In this document: positions 1-9,157 of the stretch, piece by piece
Numbering within the stretch: position 1 is the first letter of the stretch
Layout of the letters: each line of letters opens with the position of its first letter
NCBI RefSeq assembly: GCF_000813725.1
Contig: NZ_JWLD01000051.1
Location: forward strand, 1 to 49,991
Direction: 5' to 3'
Source: Leisingera sp. ANG-Vp
GTDB lineage: Bacteria; Pseudomonadota; Alphaproteobacteria; Rhodobacterales; Rhodobacteraceae
DNA: 49,991 nucleotides
Notes under the pieces: model-generated
Told to the model about the DNA's origin: nothing
Database searches by the model: none
The model's input: only the letters and a program-made list of their open reading frames with translations
Translations under genes and position numbers: made by a program

Positions 1-422
1 TGCTCCGCCGTGCGGCGTTTTTCCTCAGTGATGTTGGTGGCGAACTTCACCACTTTCACCGGTTTGCCATCGGCATCAAAGATCGGGTTATACGAGGCGT
101 TGATCCAGATTTCCTCGCCGCGCTTGCCAAAGCGTTTGTATTCCCCGGCCGAGAATTCGCCCATCGCCAGCTGCATCCAGAAATCCCGGTATTCATCCGA
201 TGCAGCGTAAGAGGGATCGCAGAACATCCGATGATGCTGGCCGCGGATTTCGTCCAGTGAATAGCCAACGGTCGAGAGGAAGTTCTCGTTGGCTGTCAGG
301 ATCGTCCCATCCAGCTCAAACTCAATGACAGCCTGAACACGGTTGATAGCGTCCACAACGCCTTGCAGATCCGCACCCGCCTTCAGAGACTCCGGAGTTT
401 CGGAGATTTCTTTCGCACCCAT
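1..422 (-). CDS. PAS-domain chemotaxis-type receptor, N-terminal part
   Basis: The frame is open from an ATG at 422 to the left edge, so only about 140 N-terminal residues are visible. They form one PAS domain: after a short lead-in come VIEFELDGTILTANENFL, a GYSLDEI loop, a YKRFGKRGEEIWINASYNP core and a KVVKFATNITEEK end. This PAS type with the HHRMFCDP motif is common at the start of soluble methyl-accepting chemotaxis proteins of alphaproteobacteria, often as tandem PAS units before HAMP and signalling domains. Such receptors sense redox state, oxygen or small ligands in the cytoplasm. The signalling domain lies outside the window, so a PAS sensor of another output class cannot be excluded. 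A GAGG sits about 10 bases before the ATG and supports this start. Confidence 0.8.
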   Translation of the reverse strand, partial: MGAKEISETPESLKAGADLQGVVDAINRVQAVIEFELDGTILTANENFLSTVGYSLDEIRGQHHRMFCDPSYAASDEYRDFWMQLAMGEFSAGEYKRFGKRGEEIWINASYNPIFDADGKPVKVVKFATNITEEKRRTAE

Positions 423-863
423 AACCTTGCCTCACTCACAAAAAACTTTCTACGTGAATGTCGGGAAAACCCCTTAAAAATTGCCTACCGCTGTTTCCTT
501 TTGAGGGTGCTTAATCTCAAAAAATCTACCGAAAATTGCGCATCCAAAACGGCATTCACGCAAGCAAACAGCTCTTCCGAAATGCTGGCCCGCCAGTGAT
601 CCGCTCACCTAAAATTCCGGTATCAACATGCCAGCCTGCCGCTATCGGCCCGCTGACGAGTGGTGTCGGTGGAGACCCGATGGTGGCGTCACTCGGGCCG
701 CCAGGATTAGGAGCATCACCTTTGGATCTGCATGGATGGGCAGCCAGCCCGCCGACCCGCTCAGACGGTGCCGAAATCGCTCAATCCAACTGGAGCATAA
801 ATCGGGGCGCTTTGGAGCCTCTGAGGCGTCCAAGCTTCTTGTTTTGCTATGTCAGGAGGCCGA
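423..863. other. Non-coding stretch upstream of the PAS receptor
   Basis: No convincing gene was seen in these 441 bases; open frames here lack ribosome sites and family features. The part next to the receptor is AT-richer than its surroundings and should hold the receptor promoter. It contains a perfect 7-bp dyad, TTTTGAG and CTCAAAA with a 10-base spacer, at 499-522, about 80 bases before the receptor ATG, which could be an operator or a leader hairpin. Confidence 0.5.
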
Positions 864-938
864 TGGCTGGGGTGGTAGGATTCGAACCTACGGTACACGG
901 TACCAAAAACCGCTGCCTTACCACTTGGCTACACCCCA
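864..938 (-). tRNA. tRNA-Gln (anticodon UUG)
   Basis: Read on the minus strand the 5' acceptor arm TGGGGTG (938-932) pairs with CACCCCA (874-868), followed by discriminator G and an encoded CCA at 866-864. The anticodon arm is GCGGT-TTTTGGT-ACCGT, which places TTG at positions 34-36, so the tRNA reads CAA and, by wobble, CAG glutamine codons. The T arm contains the GGTTCGAATCC consensus and the D arm the AGCCAAGTGGTAAGGC pattern. The length of 75 nt including CCA is normal for tRNA-Gln. No integrase or duplicated tRNA end was seen beside it. Confidence 0.97.
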
Positions 939-950
939 TCGGTGAGGCGC

Positions 951-979
951 TGTCTAAAGTTTGTTGCGGGGGGGTGCAA
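951..979 (-). promoter_or_regulatory. Probable promoter of tRNA-Gln
   Basis: On the minus strand TTGCAC (979-974) is followed after exactly 17 bases by TAGACA (956-951). The -10 element ends 13 bases before the mature tRNA 5' end, the right place to start a tRNA precursor. The assignment is by match to the sigma-70 pattern and position only. Confidence 0.55.
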
Positions 980-1153
980 GAGGGTTTTTGAAAAAAAGTG
1001 CAGTTCTTTTTCCAACCCTCCGGGAATCCTGGTTTTATCGATGTTCCGCTGTGGCAGGCCTCCAGCTGAAATGGCAGGAAATAGAAATGAATTTAAAGAG
1101 TTGCACGGTGATCGCAGCTGGAATTTCTGGGCGCGGGGCAGCCCTGAAAACAG

Positions 1154-1187
1154 CCTGCCCCAGCCTGTTGGGACAGGCCGGGGCAGG
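1154..1187 (-). terminator. Intrinsic terminator of the CoA-transferase gene
   Basis: A long hairpin about 50 bases past the CoA-transferase stop: CCTGCCCC, one A/C mismatch, then GCCTGT, a TGGG loop and the matching arms. On the minus strand it is followed by CTGTTTTC, a short U-rich tract. Confidence 0.8.
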
Positions 1188-1238
1188 TGAAAACATGATC
1201 CGGCAGCGGCTGGAAGAGCAGCGCCGCCGGCCCGGGTA

Positions 1239-3170
1239 TTAAGAGCCCCAGATCGCCTGATGCGCCTCTTCGCCGCTTTCGAAGATATGCGGCTGGACGC
1301 TGCGGCTGGCAAGCTCGCCCTGCATCTTCAGACGCATGAAGGCGCTGGTGGTGTAATGGGCAATCGACTCGCTGCTGGCCTCCAGGAGATGCCCGGCGGT
1401 GGCCGCGTAGTCATCCTGCAGATCCTCGGCGATGCGGAAGCCGTTCTGGTTCACCACCGTGTTCACGCCTGTGCCGCTCCTGGCAAAGGCCTCCTTCAGC
1501 ACCCGGGTCAGATCCTCGATGTCGCGCTTCTTCTTGACGCTCCAGCCTTCCAGGTTGAGGAACATGGTATGGCGGGCGGCGTCATAGGTGACGCGTTCCG
1601 ACAGGTTCAGGTTCAGCAGGTCATCAAGCAGCCCCATCGGTTCGTCGCGGAAGATGCGCGGGTCCATCTGGGTGACATTTTCGATGATCGGCTTGAACTC
1701 CATCTGGTCGAGGATATCGCGCTGCAGGTCGATGCCCGGGGCAATCTCGATCAGCTCCAAACCTTTGGGGGTCAGCTGCAGCACGCAGCGCTCGGTCACA
1801 TAAAGCACCGGCTGCGAGCGTTTGGAGGCATAAGGCCCCGAGAAAGTGATCTGTTCGATCAGGCGCACAAATTTCTTGTTGCGGCCCTCCTGCACAATGC
1901 GCAGCTGGCCGTCTTCGACAGCAACCTTCAGTCCGCCTGCGGTGAAGGTGCCGGCAAAGACCACGGCGCGGGAGTTCTGCGAAATATTGATGAAACCGCC
2001 GCAGCCGTTCAAGCGGCCGCCGAAGCGGGAGGCGTTGACGCTGCCTTCGGCATCGCATTCCGCCATCCCGAGGCAGGTGAGGTCGAGGCCGCCGCCGTCG
2101 TAGAAGTCGAACATCTGGTTCTGGTCGATCACCGCATCGGCATTGGCGGAGGAGCCAAAGCTGGAGCCGCCCGCCAGAACGCCGCCAACGGCGCCGGCCT
2201 CGGTGGTGAGGGTGATGTACGGGGTGGCCTTCTCCTCGTTGGCCACGGCAGCGACGCCGTCCGGGGCGCCGACGCCGAGGTTCACAGCGCCATTGGGCGG
2301 CAGTTCAAAGGCTGCGCGGCGGGCGATGATTTTGCGCTGGTCCAGCGGCATCTTGGCGATGCCCTCAACCGGCACCCGGATTTCACCGGAGAGCGCCGGA
2401 TTGTGCTGCACGCCGTAGTTCATCCGGTGCATGTCCGGGTCGTCAGCAACGCAGACACAGTCCACCAGCAGACCGGGGATTTTCACGTCCTTGGGTTTGA
2501 TCGAACCGTCTTCGACGATGCGCTCAACCTGGGCAATGACAATGCCGCCGTTGTTATGGGCCGCCATCGCCTGGGCCAGGCAGTCCAGCGTCAGCGCCTC
2601 GCGCTCCATGCTGATGTTGCCCGAGCGGTCGGCACTGGTGCCGCGGATCAGCGCGACGTCGATCTTGGTGGCCTTGTAGAACAGCCATTCCTCGCCCTCG
2701 ACCTCGTGGAAGCGGACGATGTCCTCCTGGGTTTTCTTGTTGACCTTGCCGCCGCCGTGGCGCGGGTCGACATAGGTGTGCAGGCCGACCTTGGAGAACA
2801 GGCCGGGCTGGCCCGCGGCACAGGCGCGGTAAAGCTGCGAGATCACCCCCTGGGGCAGGTTGTAGCCGCAGATTTTTTCCTCCTGCGCTGCCTGCGCCAC
2901 TTTGGGCATACGGCCGAAATTGCCTGCGATCACCCGGCGCAGCAGGCCGTCGTGGTGCAGCCGCCCGGTGCCCAGGCCTTTGCTGTCGCCTGCACCTGCG
3001 CACATGATCAGGGTCAGATCGCGCGGAGCGCCTTCCTCAAGGAAACGTTTCTCCAGTGCCGCGTGCAGCAGTTCCGGAATGCAGCTTTGCACAAATCCGG
3101 TGGTGGTCACGACATCCCCGTCCCGGATCAGCGCCATTGCCTGTTCGGTGGTGGTTGTCTTGTCTTTCAT
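1239..3170 (-). CDS. Family I acyl-CoA:acetate/3-ketoacid-type CoA-transferase
   Basis: This 643-residue cytoplasmic enzyme should move CoA between acyl-CoA and a free carboxylic acid. Both halves of a family I CoA-transferase are fused in one chain. The N half (about 1-260) has the glycine-rich TTTGFVQS start and the C half (about 275-520) has VNLGVGAPDGVA and the TTEAGAVGG segment, in which Glu324 is the likely catalytic glutamate that forms the glutamyl-CoA intermediate. Propionate/acetate CoA-transferases are usually about 520 residues; the extra 110 or so C-terminal residues (from about 530) look like a separate alpha/beta, STAS-like domain also known from long members of this family. 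GGAGG lies upstream of the ATG. The substrate cannot be read from the sequence; no pathway partner is adjacent. Confidence 0.88.
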   Translation of the reverse strand: MKDKTTTTEQAMALIRDGDVVTTTGFVQSCIPELLHAALEKRFLEEGAPRDLTLIMCAGAGDSKGLGTGRLHHDGLLRRVIAGNFGRMPKVAQAAQEEKICGYNLPQGVISQLYRACAAGQPGLFSKVGLHTYVDPRHGGGKVNKKTQEDIVRFHEVEGEEWLFYKATKIDVALIRGTSADRSGNISMEREALTLDCLAQAMAAHNNGGIVIAQVERIVEDGSIKPKDVKIPGLLVDCVCVADDPDMHRMNYGVQHNPALSGEIRVPVEGIAKMPLDQRKIIARRAAFELPPNGAVNLGVGAPDGVAAVANEEKATPYITLTTEAGAVGGVLAGGSSFGSSANADAVIDQNQMFDFYDGGGLDLTCLGMAECDAEGSVNASRFGGRLNGCGGFINISQNSRAVVFAGTFTAGGLKVAVEDGQLRIVQEGRNKKFVRLIEQITFSGPYASKRSQPVLYVTERCVLQLTPKGLELIEIAPGIDLQRDILDQMEFKPIIENVTQMDPRIFRDEPMGLLDDLLNLNLSERVTYDAARHTMFLNLEGWSVKKKRDIEDLTRVLKEAFARSGTGVNTVVNQNGFRIAEDLQDDYAATAGHLLEASSESIAHYTTSAFMRLKMQGELASRSVQPHIFESGEEAHQAIWGS

Positions 3171-3409
3171 GGCGGCGCGTCCTCCCCGATGCCTGTCGCC
3201 TTCCGCGCAGGCTTTGCTGCCTCACGGAAATCTGATCGGGCATTCTAGGGGCCGGCGGCGCGGTGGCAGACACCGGATTCCGTCAGCGTATGGCGGAGTT
3301 ACGACATCGCCAGTTCCGGGCAGGACAGAAGTTTCCGATCGGAGGCTGCATGTTCCTGATGCGGAGGCGGGGAGGGGCACCGCTGAGCAATGCGGCTCCA
3401 CAGCCGGCG

Positions 3410-5497
3410 TCAGAACAGGCTGTCGCCGGAGTCCTGCCATTCCTTCATGGTCACGTTTTCCAGCACAACCGACCATCCAGCGCCGTCGGACACCTGCAGC
3501 TGCCCATCAATTTCGGTGACTTGAAGCAGCCGTTTGGGGGTGCCCATTACCTTGATCCAATCCAGCCCGAGTTCGAAGTCGGTGATCGTGTCGTTGCCGT
3601 GCTGTGCGCTTCTGAATACAAAGCAATCGCTGCCGGCGCCGCCTGTCAGCAGGTCGTCGCCCTTGCCGCCGTTCAGCGTGTCATCGTGTTTGCCGCCGTC
3701 CAGGGTGTCATTGCCCTTGCCGCCGTTCAGCCTGTCATAGCCGCGGCCGCCGTCCAGCATGTCATTACCTTCGTTGCCGCGCAGCTGGTCCCTGTTGCCG
3801 CCGCCCAGAAGAATGTCGTTGCCATACCCGCCGCGCAGGTAGTCGTGGCCGCCGCCGCCATCCAGACAGTCGGCGCCGCCGTTGCCGTTCAGATTGTCAT
3901 TGCCGCGGCCGCCTTGCAGGTCGTCGCAGGCGCCGTATCCAATCAGTGTGTCATTGCCGTCGCGGCCATGCAGGAAGTCACGCAGGGCGCCGCCCTGCAG
4001 AACATCATTGTCCTGAGTGCCGATGATCCGGTCCATGCCTCCGAAGATATCCTTTTGGATCAGCTCAATTTCGGTATTGCGCAGGATGATGTCGGACAGT
4101 TTCGTGTCCCAGAGTTTCTGCATTTCCCGTGCCGGGATGCCGTCGCGCCCCTCGCTCCAGAAGGGGTCGCCATCACGCAGCCGGGTGAATTGATCCACCA
4201 TGACCGTGGTAAAGGTCTCGCCCAGCATGCCGTGGCCGTAGGCGTCTTCGGCCAGGCCGCCGATCCAGGCATCCACCTTGTCGGGGGTGCCATAGGCCTC
4301 TTCCAATTTGGCGGCAAGACCCGCGTCCGAAGTGATATCGTCAAAGCTGTCAGCCCGGGCCAGTCCCAGCGCCTCGCGCAGATCGTTGTAGCTGGCAACG
4401 CCCAGATCTCGGCCGCGCTGGATATTCAGCGCCGCCAGGTCAAACCCGCCGGCACCGGGCGGGCCGAACAGGAAAGAGCGCACGTCTTCCACCACCTTGG
4501 TGTCGATCGCCTCGGCGGTCTGCGAGGCGGCACCGCGGATGATATCTTCGATCATGCTGTCCTGTTTCATCAGCTCCGGCTGGAAGAACGCGTCCCGCAG
4601 TGCCAGCGGATCATAGCGGGTGCCATCCTCGCCGACCCGCTGCAGATTTGCCGACAAGAGCGTATGCCCCAGCCGGAACACCACGGTGGAGAACTCGATC
4701 GCGATGCCTGGGTTCACCGTTGCATCATAACCCTGGTATTCGCTCATTGCGCTGTCGCAGACCAGATAGGGCAGGAACTCCTTGTAGGTGACCGCCTGCA
4801 CCAGCGCCTCGACCCGGGCACGGGCCGCCTCGAACAGCTGATCATCGGTCAGATAGGGGTCACGTTCTGCCAGCTCGTCAACCAGCCGGTTGTGCTCGCG
4901 GGTGAAGATCGTATGCATTGAAGACAGCGCCACATTTTCGGCGGCCCGCACATCGCCGGTCAGGAACCCGTCGCCGTCCCGGTACAGATGGCCGTCCTCG
5001 GTCAGCTTCAGCTTGCCGCCCTCGTCCCGCATGGCAGAGACCGTCTCTTCATCCGAGCCATAGATCATAGATGCATCGATATAAGCGGTGATCTCGTTGA
5101 TGTATTTGCCGTCCTGCTGGTCCACCCGGGTAAAAGGGATGACCGCTTCGCCGGTGCCATAGGGGTCGAAATACGGATCTCCCGCCGGCACCGGTATATC
5201 GGCGCTGGTATAGGCTCCGGCACTGGTCAGCGACAGGTCATGATCCAGGAACTGCCCCCAGATCCACAGAAAATCAGAGGCGCATTCGCTGTTGTGGGTC
5301 GTGCCGTGCTGCACCGAAAGAATATTGGAGATTTCCCTGGCGCCGGGCCGGTCCGCGCCGGACATTTCGCCATCAGGTCCCAGATCGCTGGGGGCCAGAT
5401 TCAGCAGCCCGGTACCGGTTGCGCCCCAGTCTGGATTGTCAGGGTTTGTGGAATAGCCATCGGCGGGGCGCGCGGCCCCGATCTGCAAATTGGACAT
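3410..5497 (-). CDS. RTX-tagged animal-type haem peroxidase
   Basis: A 695-residue secreted haem peroxidase. Residues 1-480 match the animal haem peroxidase fold: GQFLDHD with distal His86, FTREHNRL (193-210 region) with the catalytic Arg, RLGHTLL with proximal His278, and NIQRGRDLG at about 358-366. Residues about 490-640 are tandem GGxGxDxL calcium-binding nonapeptides and the end is the acidic/hydrophobic tail typical of type I secretion substrates. There is no Sec signal peptide. Related RTX peroxidases in alphaproteobacteria oxidise Mn(II) or iodide; which substrate this one uses cannot be told. A TTG 12 bases upstream is in frame, but the GGGGGA overlapping it is the natural ribosome site for the ATG at 5497, so I start there. 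No type I exporter genes are in the window. Confidence 0.9.
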   Translation of the reverse strand: MSNLQIGAARPADGYSTNPDNPDWGATGTGLLNLAPSDLGPDGEMSGADRPGAREISNILSVQHGTTHNSECASDFLWIWGQFLDHDLSLTSAGAYTSADIPVPAGDPYFDPYGTGEAVIPFTRVDQQDGKYINEITAYIDASMIYGSDEETVSAMRDEGGKLKLTEDGHLYRDGDGFLTGDVRAAENVALSSMHTIFTREHNRLVDELAERDPYLTDDQLFEAARARVEALVQAVTYKEFLPYLVCDSAMSEYQGYDATVNPGIAIEFSTVVFRLGHTLLSANLQRVGEDGTRYDPLALRDAFFQPELMKQDSMIEDIIRGAASQTAEAIDTKVVEDVRSFLFGPPGAGGFDLAALNIQRGRDLGVASYNDLREALGLARADSFDDITSDAGLAAKLEEAYGTPDKVDAWIGGLAEDAYGHGMLGETFTTVMVDQFTRLRDGDPFWSEGRDGIPAREMQKLWDTKLSDIILRNTEIELIQKDIFGGMDRIIGTQDNDVLQGGALRDFLHGRDGNDTLIGYGACDDLQGGRGNDNLNGNGGADCLDGGGGHDYLRGGYGNDILLGGGNRDQLRGNEGNDMLDGGRGYDRLNGGKGNDTLDGGKHDDTLNGGKGDDLLTGGAGSDCFVFRSAQHGNDTITDFELGLDWIKVMGTPKRLLQVTEIDGQLQVSDGAGWSVVLENVTMKEWQDSGDSLF
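3578..4030 (-). repeat. RTX nonapeptide repeats of the peroxidase
   Basis: About 450 bases of imperfect 27-base periodic sequence encode stacked GGxGxDxL units (for example GGKGNDTLDGG and GGRGYDRLNGG). Each pair of units would form a calcium-binding beta-roll outside the cell. Confidence 0.9.
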
Positions 5498-5633
5498 GTG
5501 ATCCCCCAATCACTCATTACTTTCACCGAAAATGCCGTTGCGCGCGGCCCGCAGGTCCCCTCTGCGGCCAGCGCTGGGCAAACGCCTGCAGCTTCCCGGA
5601 AATGCAATCCTGCCGGGACTCAGGCACTCAGCC

Positions 5634-5675
5634 AGTATATCACGTTTTTGTGTCGAATTGTGTCAATTTGTGATC
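5634..5675 (-). promoter_or_regulatory. Phased 10-bp repeats over a likely extended -10 promoter of the peroxidase
   Basis: On the plus strand TGTGTC, TGTGTC and TGTGAT begin at 5649, 5659 and 5669, an exact 10-bp period that puts all three on one face of the helix. On the minus strand the sequence just downstream is TGATATACT, a good extended -10 element (hexamer at 5639-5634). The -35 position expected at 17-base spacing reads CACAAT, a poor match, which fits an activator-dependent promoter. The transcript would carry a leader of about 130 bases before the peroxidase ATG. Confidence 0.5.
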
Positions 5676-5708
5676 GGTGCGCCAGGTAAGCAGCCTGGCC
5701 GCTGCGGG

Positions 5709-8090
5709 TCAGGCCCGGCGGGCGTGTGCCGCAGCGCTGACCGGAAGGCCGCTGCCGGTCCACTTAGCAATCTGTTCCAGCAGTTGCTGCTTGCGGACTG
5801 GTTTGGACAGGAAACCGACCATCCCCGCAGCACGGCAGGCGGCTTCATCTGTGCTCAGCACATTGGCTGTCAGCGCAAGGATCGGGCAGGGGGCGCGGCC
5901 GGTCTCCTGCTCCCAGGCGCGCAGCCGCCGGGTTGCCTCCAACCCGTCCATCACCGGCATCGACATATCCATCAGTACCAGGTCGAAAGGCTGCGCGGCA
6001 AAGGCGTCCACCGCTTCCTGGCCATTGCTGCACATGGTTATCCGGATTCCCGAGGGCGCCAGCATCTTCTTCAGCACCAATTGGTTGGTGCGGTTGTCCT
6101 CGGCCACCAGAAGCCGCAAATGGTCAAAGCCCGCCGATACCTGTTCTGTGCCGGGCGCGTCCGCAGCGGGCACCGCCGCCTCGGGCGCAGGGCGCAGCAT
6201 GTCCTGCAGCGTGCGCAACAGCACCCGGTTGCGGGCGGGTTTCATCAGCACCTGCACAGCCTCCTGGTCCTTCAGCATCTGGTAGCCAGAGATCGCCTGG
6301 CTTCCGGCGCAGAACGCCACGGGCAGGCCCTGGCATCCGGCCAGGCTGCGGATGCAGCGGCACAGATCGCCGGCCTGCTGCGGCGGCAGGGTGTTCTCCA
6401 CCAGCACAAGGTCCGGCGGCTGCCCGGCTGCGGCCATCTCCTCCAACTGCTCCAGCAATTCCGCCGGGCTGGCCGCGGCTGAAGTTTCTGCGCCCCAGTA
6501 GGCCAGCTGGCGCAGCCGCACATCGCGGGAAAACGCCAGATCCGCGGCCACCGCCACCCGCTTGCCAGCCATCGGCCGGGTTGCAGGCGCGGGCTGTGCG
6601 GCCACCGGAAGGGTTAGGCAGACCGTAAAGCAGGAACCTGTACCCGGCTCGGATTCGACATCGATCCTTCCGCCCATGGCCTCAGCCAGCCGGGCAGAGA
6701 TTGCCAGTCCCAGCCCGGTGCCCTCAAAGCGCCGTGCGGTGCTGCTCTCCACTTGCTCAAAGGCGTGAAAAATCTGGCCGATGGCGTCTGCGGGGATGCC
6801 GACACCGGTGTCTCGCACGTCAACGCACAGCGGAATTTCATGGCTGGCATCATAATTCAGGGTGATGCTGACATGGCCCTTCAGTGTGAACTTGACGGCA
6901 TTGCCCACCAGGTTCATCAGGATCTGCCGCACCCGGCCGCTGTCGCCGGTAAAAATGGCTGGAGTGGATTCCGGGATATCGATGCAGATCTCCACCCCTT
7001 TGGCAGTCGCACTGGGCGACATCAGCGTCGCGACATCATAGATCACGTCGCGCAGGTTGAAGGGCTGTTCCAGCATTTGTGCCTTCCCGGCTTCCAGCTT
7101 GGAGAAGTCGAGAATGTCGTTGACGATCCGCAGCAGCGCCTCGGAGGAGGCCAGGATGGTGCCAGTGCAGGACTGCTGTTCAGGCGTCAGATCGGTTTCA
7201 TTCAGCACTTCCGCCATTCCCAGCACCCCGTTGATCGGGGTGCGGATTTCATGGCTCATGGTGGCCAGGAAGCGGGATTTGGTTTCCGTCGCGGCTTCGG
7301 CCCGGGTCTTTTCCTGCTGCAGCCGCTCGGCAATGCGCTTCTTCTCCCGGAGGCTGGACTGCAGGGTGTCGAGTGCGGCAAACACCGCGGCAATCTCGCC
7401 GCCGTCCTGGGCAGCGCCGTCCTGCTCTTCGCTGGCCAGCCGCCGCAGTTTGGAGGCTGCGGCCTGCATCGCTGCCGAAATCGCATGAGCTTTGCGCATG
7501 GCAAAGATCAGCGCCGCCGCCATGATCAGCGCCGTGCCTGTCAGCCCCAGCACAAAAATCCGCGACAGCGTCTGGTTCGCCGCAGCCACTGCCTGTTCCG
7601 CATGCACCGCGGCCAGTGCACTGACCATGCCGGCTTGTTTGGTGACCGCTTCGCTGCTCATGACCAGGGCGCTGGGCGTGGGAATTTCTGGAGCGGATTT
7701 GACCCCCAGCAGCACTACTGCCATTGCGCACCATTCCGCCAGGGCATCGTTCAGCGCTTCGGCTTCCCGGCGCAGGGGCGCCGGCAGCGGCAGCGCCAGC
7801 AGGGCGCTGAGATCGCGATTGATATCGTTCAGATGGGCCTGAAAACGGCTGGCCACTTCGTCCTGAGGGATCAGCCGGGTCATGGCGATCACCTCCTGGG
7901 CATAGTTCTCGGCTGCAATGATGCCGGACCCGACGCTGCTGGCGCGGCGGGTGACCTCCAGCGAGGCCTCAAGCACCGCGTCTTTGCGGCTGGAGGCATA
8001 CATCGCCATGCTGCCCACCAGCAGCGCAGCAAACAGCGCCGCCATTGCGATGACAAGAACCGGCAGGACAATGGACCGTTTGATATTCAT
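5709..8090 (-). CDS. Membrane hybrid histidine kinase with one dead and one intact receiver
   Basis: A 793-residue sensor kinase of the TorS/BarA-like hybrid layout. Membrane segments at about 8-30 and 178-198 flank a mostly helical periplasmic region of about 145 residues. A linker leads to the dimerisation helix [19 protein letters not shown] with phospho-acceptor His280, and the ATPase domain with NAVKFT, DTGVGIP and GTGLGLAI. Two receiver domains follow. The second (about 655-780) is intact: DMSMPVMDG with Asp708 and LSKP with Lys763. The first (about 508-635) has [10 protein letters not shown], so the acceptor aspartate is replaced by Glu565, though the lysine is kept. There is no Hpt domain and no partner regulator nearby. 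It lies 25 bases after the cytochrome peroxidase gene and probably shares its transcript; no clear ribosome site was seen. Confidence 0.92.
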   Translation of the reverse strand: MNIKRSIVLPVLVIAMAALFAALLVGSMAMYASSRKDAVLEASLEVTRRASSVGSGIIAAENYAQEVIAMTRLIPQDEVASRFQAHLNDINRDLSALLALPLPAPLRREAEALNDALAEWCAMAVVLLGVKSAPEIPTPSALVMSSEAVTKQAGMVSALAAVHAEQAVAAANQTLSRIFVLGLTGTALIMAAALIFAMRKAHAISAAMQAAASKLRRLASEEQDGAAQDGGEIAAVFAALDTLQSSLREKKRIAERLQQEKTRAEAATETKSRFLATMSHEIRTPINGVLGMAEVLNETDLTPEQQSCTGTILASSEALLRIVNDILDFSKLEAGKAQMLEQPFNLRDVIYDVATLMSPSATAKGVEICIDIPESTPAIFTGDSGRVRQILMNLVGNAVKFTLKGHVSITLNYDASHEIPLCVDVRDTGVGIPADAIGQIFHAFEQVESSTARRFEGTGLGLAISARLAEAMGGRIDVESEPGTGSCFTVCLTLPVAAQPAPATRPMAGKRVAVAADLAFSRDVRLRQLAYWGAETSAAASPAELLEQLEEMAAAGQPPDLVLVENTLPPQQAGDLCRCIRSLAGCQGLPVAFCAGSQAISGYQMLKDQEAVQVLMKPARNRVLLRTLQDMLRPAPEAAVPAADAPGTEQVSAGFDHLRLLVAEDNRTNQLVLKKMLAPSGIRITMCSNGQEAVDAFAAQPFDLVLMDMSMPVMDGLEATRRLRAWEQETGRAPCPILALTANVLSTDEAACRAAGMVGFLSKPVRKQQLLEQIAKWTGSGLPVSAAAHARRA

Positions 8091-8115
8091 AAGGAGCAGC
8101 TTTCAGCCGGGGGCA

Positions 8116-9114
8116 TCAGTTGGCCGGCAGAATAGGGGTTGGCACATTGGTTTCATTGTCCGTCAGCGTCTCAAGAAAGGCGATCAGGTCAGTTATCTCC
8201 TCTGCGCTGACAGCGAAACCTGTGATTTCCGCCTGCCGTCCGGTGCGGGCGCCGCCGTTGGCATAGTGGCGGATCACGGCGCGCAGCGAGGGCTGCGAAC
8301 CGTTGTGCATGTAGGGCGCGCGCAGTGCGATATTGCGCAGCCCCGGGGTCTTGAAGCGCAAAGTGCCCTCTGGAGCCTGCGCCGCTGCCCCGCCGTGGCC
8401 GGGATCGCTGGACTGCAAGCCAATGTCATGCAGCTGATTATCGGTGAACATCCAGCCGGAGTGGCACGAGGCGCAATTCGCCTTGCCGGTGAACAGAGCA
8501 AAGCCGCGCTTGGCCGCCTCCGGCACGGCACCGGCATCGCCCTCCACCCAGCGGTCAAAGCTGGCCACGCCGCTGACAATAGTGCGCTGATAGGTGGCCA
8601 GCGCCGTCAGAATGGTTTCTTTGCGGATGCCGCGGCCGGGAAAAAGCCGCTCAAACCAGGCCTTGTAGTCGCTGACCGCTGACAGCCGCGCCACGATGCC
8701 GTCAAAGGTTGCGTTCATCTCGTCCGGCGCGGTGATCGGCCCGATCGCCTGTTCCTCCAGGCTGTTTGCGCGCCCGTCCCAGAACAGCGGCGTGATCCAG
8801 GCGGCATTCAGGATCGTTGGCGCATGGCGGAGCACCGGCGTATTGGCAGCGCCGATAGCCTTGGGCACCGGGGTTTCCCAGCCGAAAGAGGGATTATGGC
8901 AGCTGGAACAGCTGATGTTCTGTCCGCCCGACAGCCGCGGATCAAAGAACAGCATTTTGCCCAGGGTGGCAATTTCCCGGCTGTATGGCGCAGACGGCGG
9001 GAACGGAATGGTCTCCGGGCGGCGGAAGTCCTCAAGCCCGGCGGGTTGCGCCAGACTCTGGACAGTCCACAGCAGCAGTGCCGCAAATGCGGCAGCAGCA
9101 GCTTTCCACTGCAT
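8116..9114 (-). CDS. Di-haem cytochrome c peroxidase (CcpA/MauG family)
   Basis: A 332-residue periplasmic enzyme that should reduce hydrogen peroxide with electrons from small c-type donors, or act like MauG. The signal peptide ends near residue 22. Two haem-binding motifs are present: CSSCH at 69-73 and CASCH at 214-218. The segment LRNIALRAPYMHNGSQ carries the conserved Met/His region of the family. Length is normal for the family. A GGAGG six bases before the ATG supports the start. It stands between the nnrS-like gene and the hybrid kinase, all on one strand, which suggests a shared redox or nitrogen-oxide stress role; that is inference. Confidence 0.92.
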   Translation of the reverse strand: MQWKAAAAAFAALLLWTVQSLAQPAGLEDFRRPETIPFPPSAPYSREIATLGKMLFFDPRLSGGQNISCSSCHNPSFGWETPVPKAIGAANTPVLRHAPTILNAAWITPLFWDGRANSLEEQAIGPITAPDEMNATFDGIVARLSAVSDYKAWFERLFPGRGIRKETILTALATYQRTIVSGVASFDRWVEGDAGAVPEAAKRGFALFTGKANCASCHSGWMFTDNQLHDIGLQSSDPGHGGAAAQAPEGTLRFKTPGLRNIALRAPYMHNGSQPSLRAVIRHYANGGARTGRQAEITGFAVSAEEITDLIAFLETLTDNETNVPTPILPAN

Positions 9115-9157
9115 CCGGGACCTCCTCTTACCTCACAATGTCTCCATAACTCGAATG

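Noticed and set aside
864-938. tRNA gene as an integration site of a mobile element
   Set aside because: No integrase, no repeated tRNA end and no change in gene style next to it.
536-991. Open frames between the PAS receptor and the tRNA
   Set aside because: They run through the tRNA gene or lack a ribosome site; no coding signal was seen.
1260-3248. Plus-strand open frame of about 660 codons opposite the CoA-transferase
   Set aside because: It mirrors the codon bias of the real gene on the other strand, has no ribosome site and no family features.
3263-4921. Plus-strand open frame of about 550 codons with Ala/Val repeats
   Set aside because: It is the antisense reading of the RTX repeats and peroxidase domain; the repeats only reflect the periodic DNA.
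5497-5509. TTG at 5509 as the peroxidase start
   Set aside because: The G-rich stretch inside this extension is better placed as ribosome site for the ATG at 5497.
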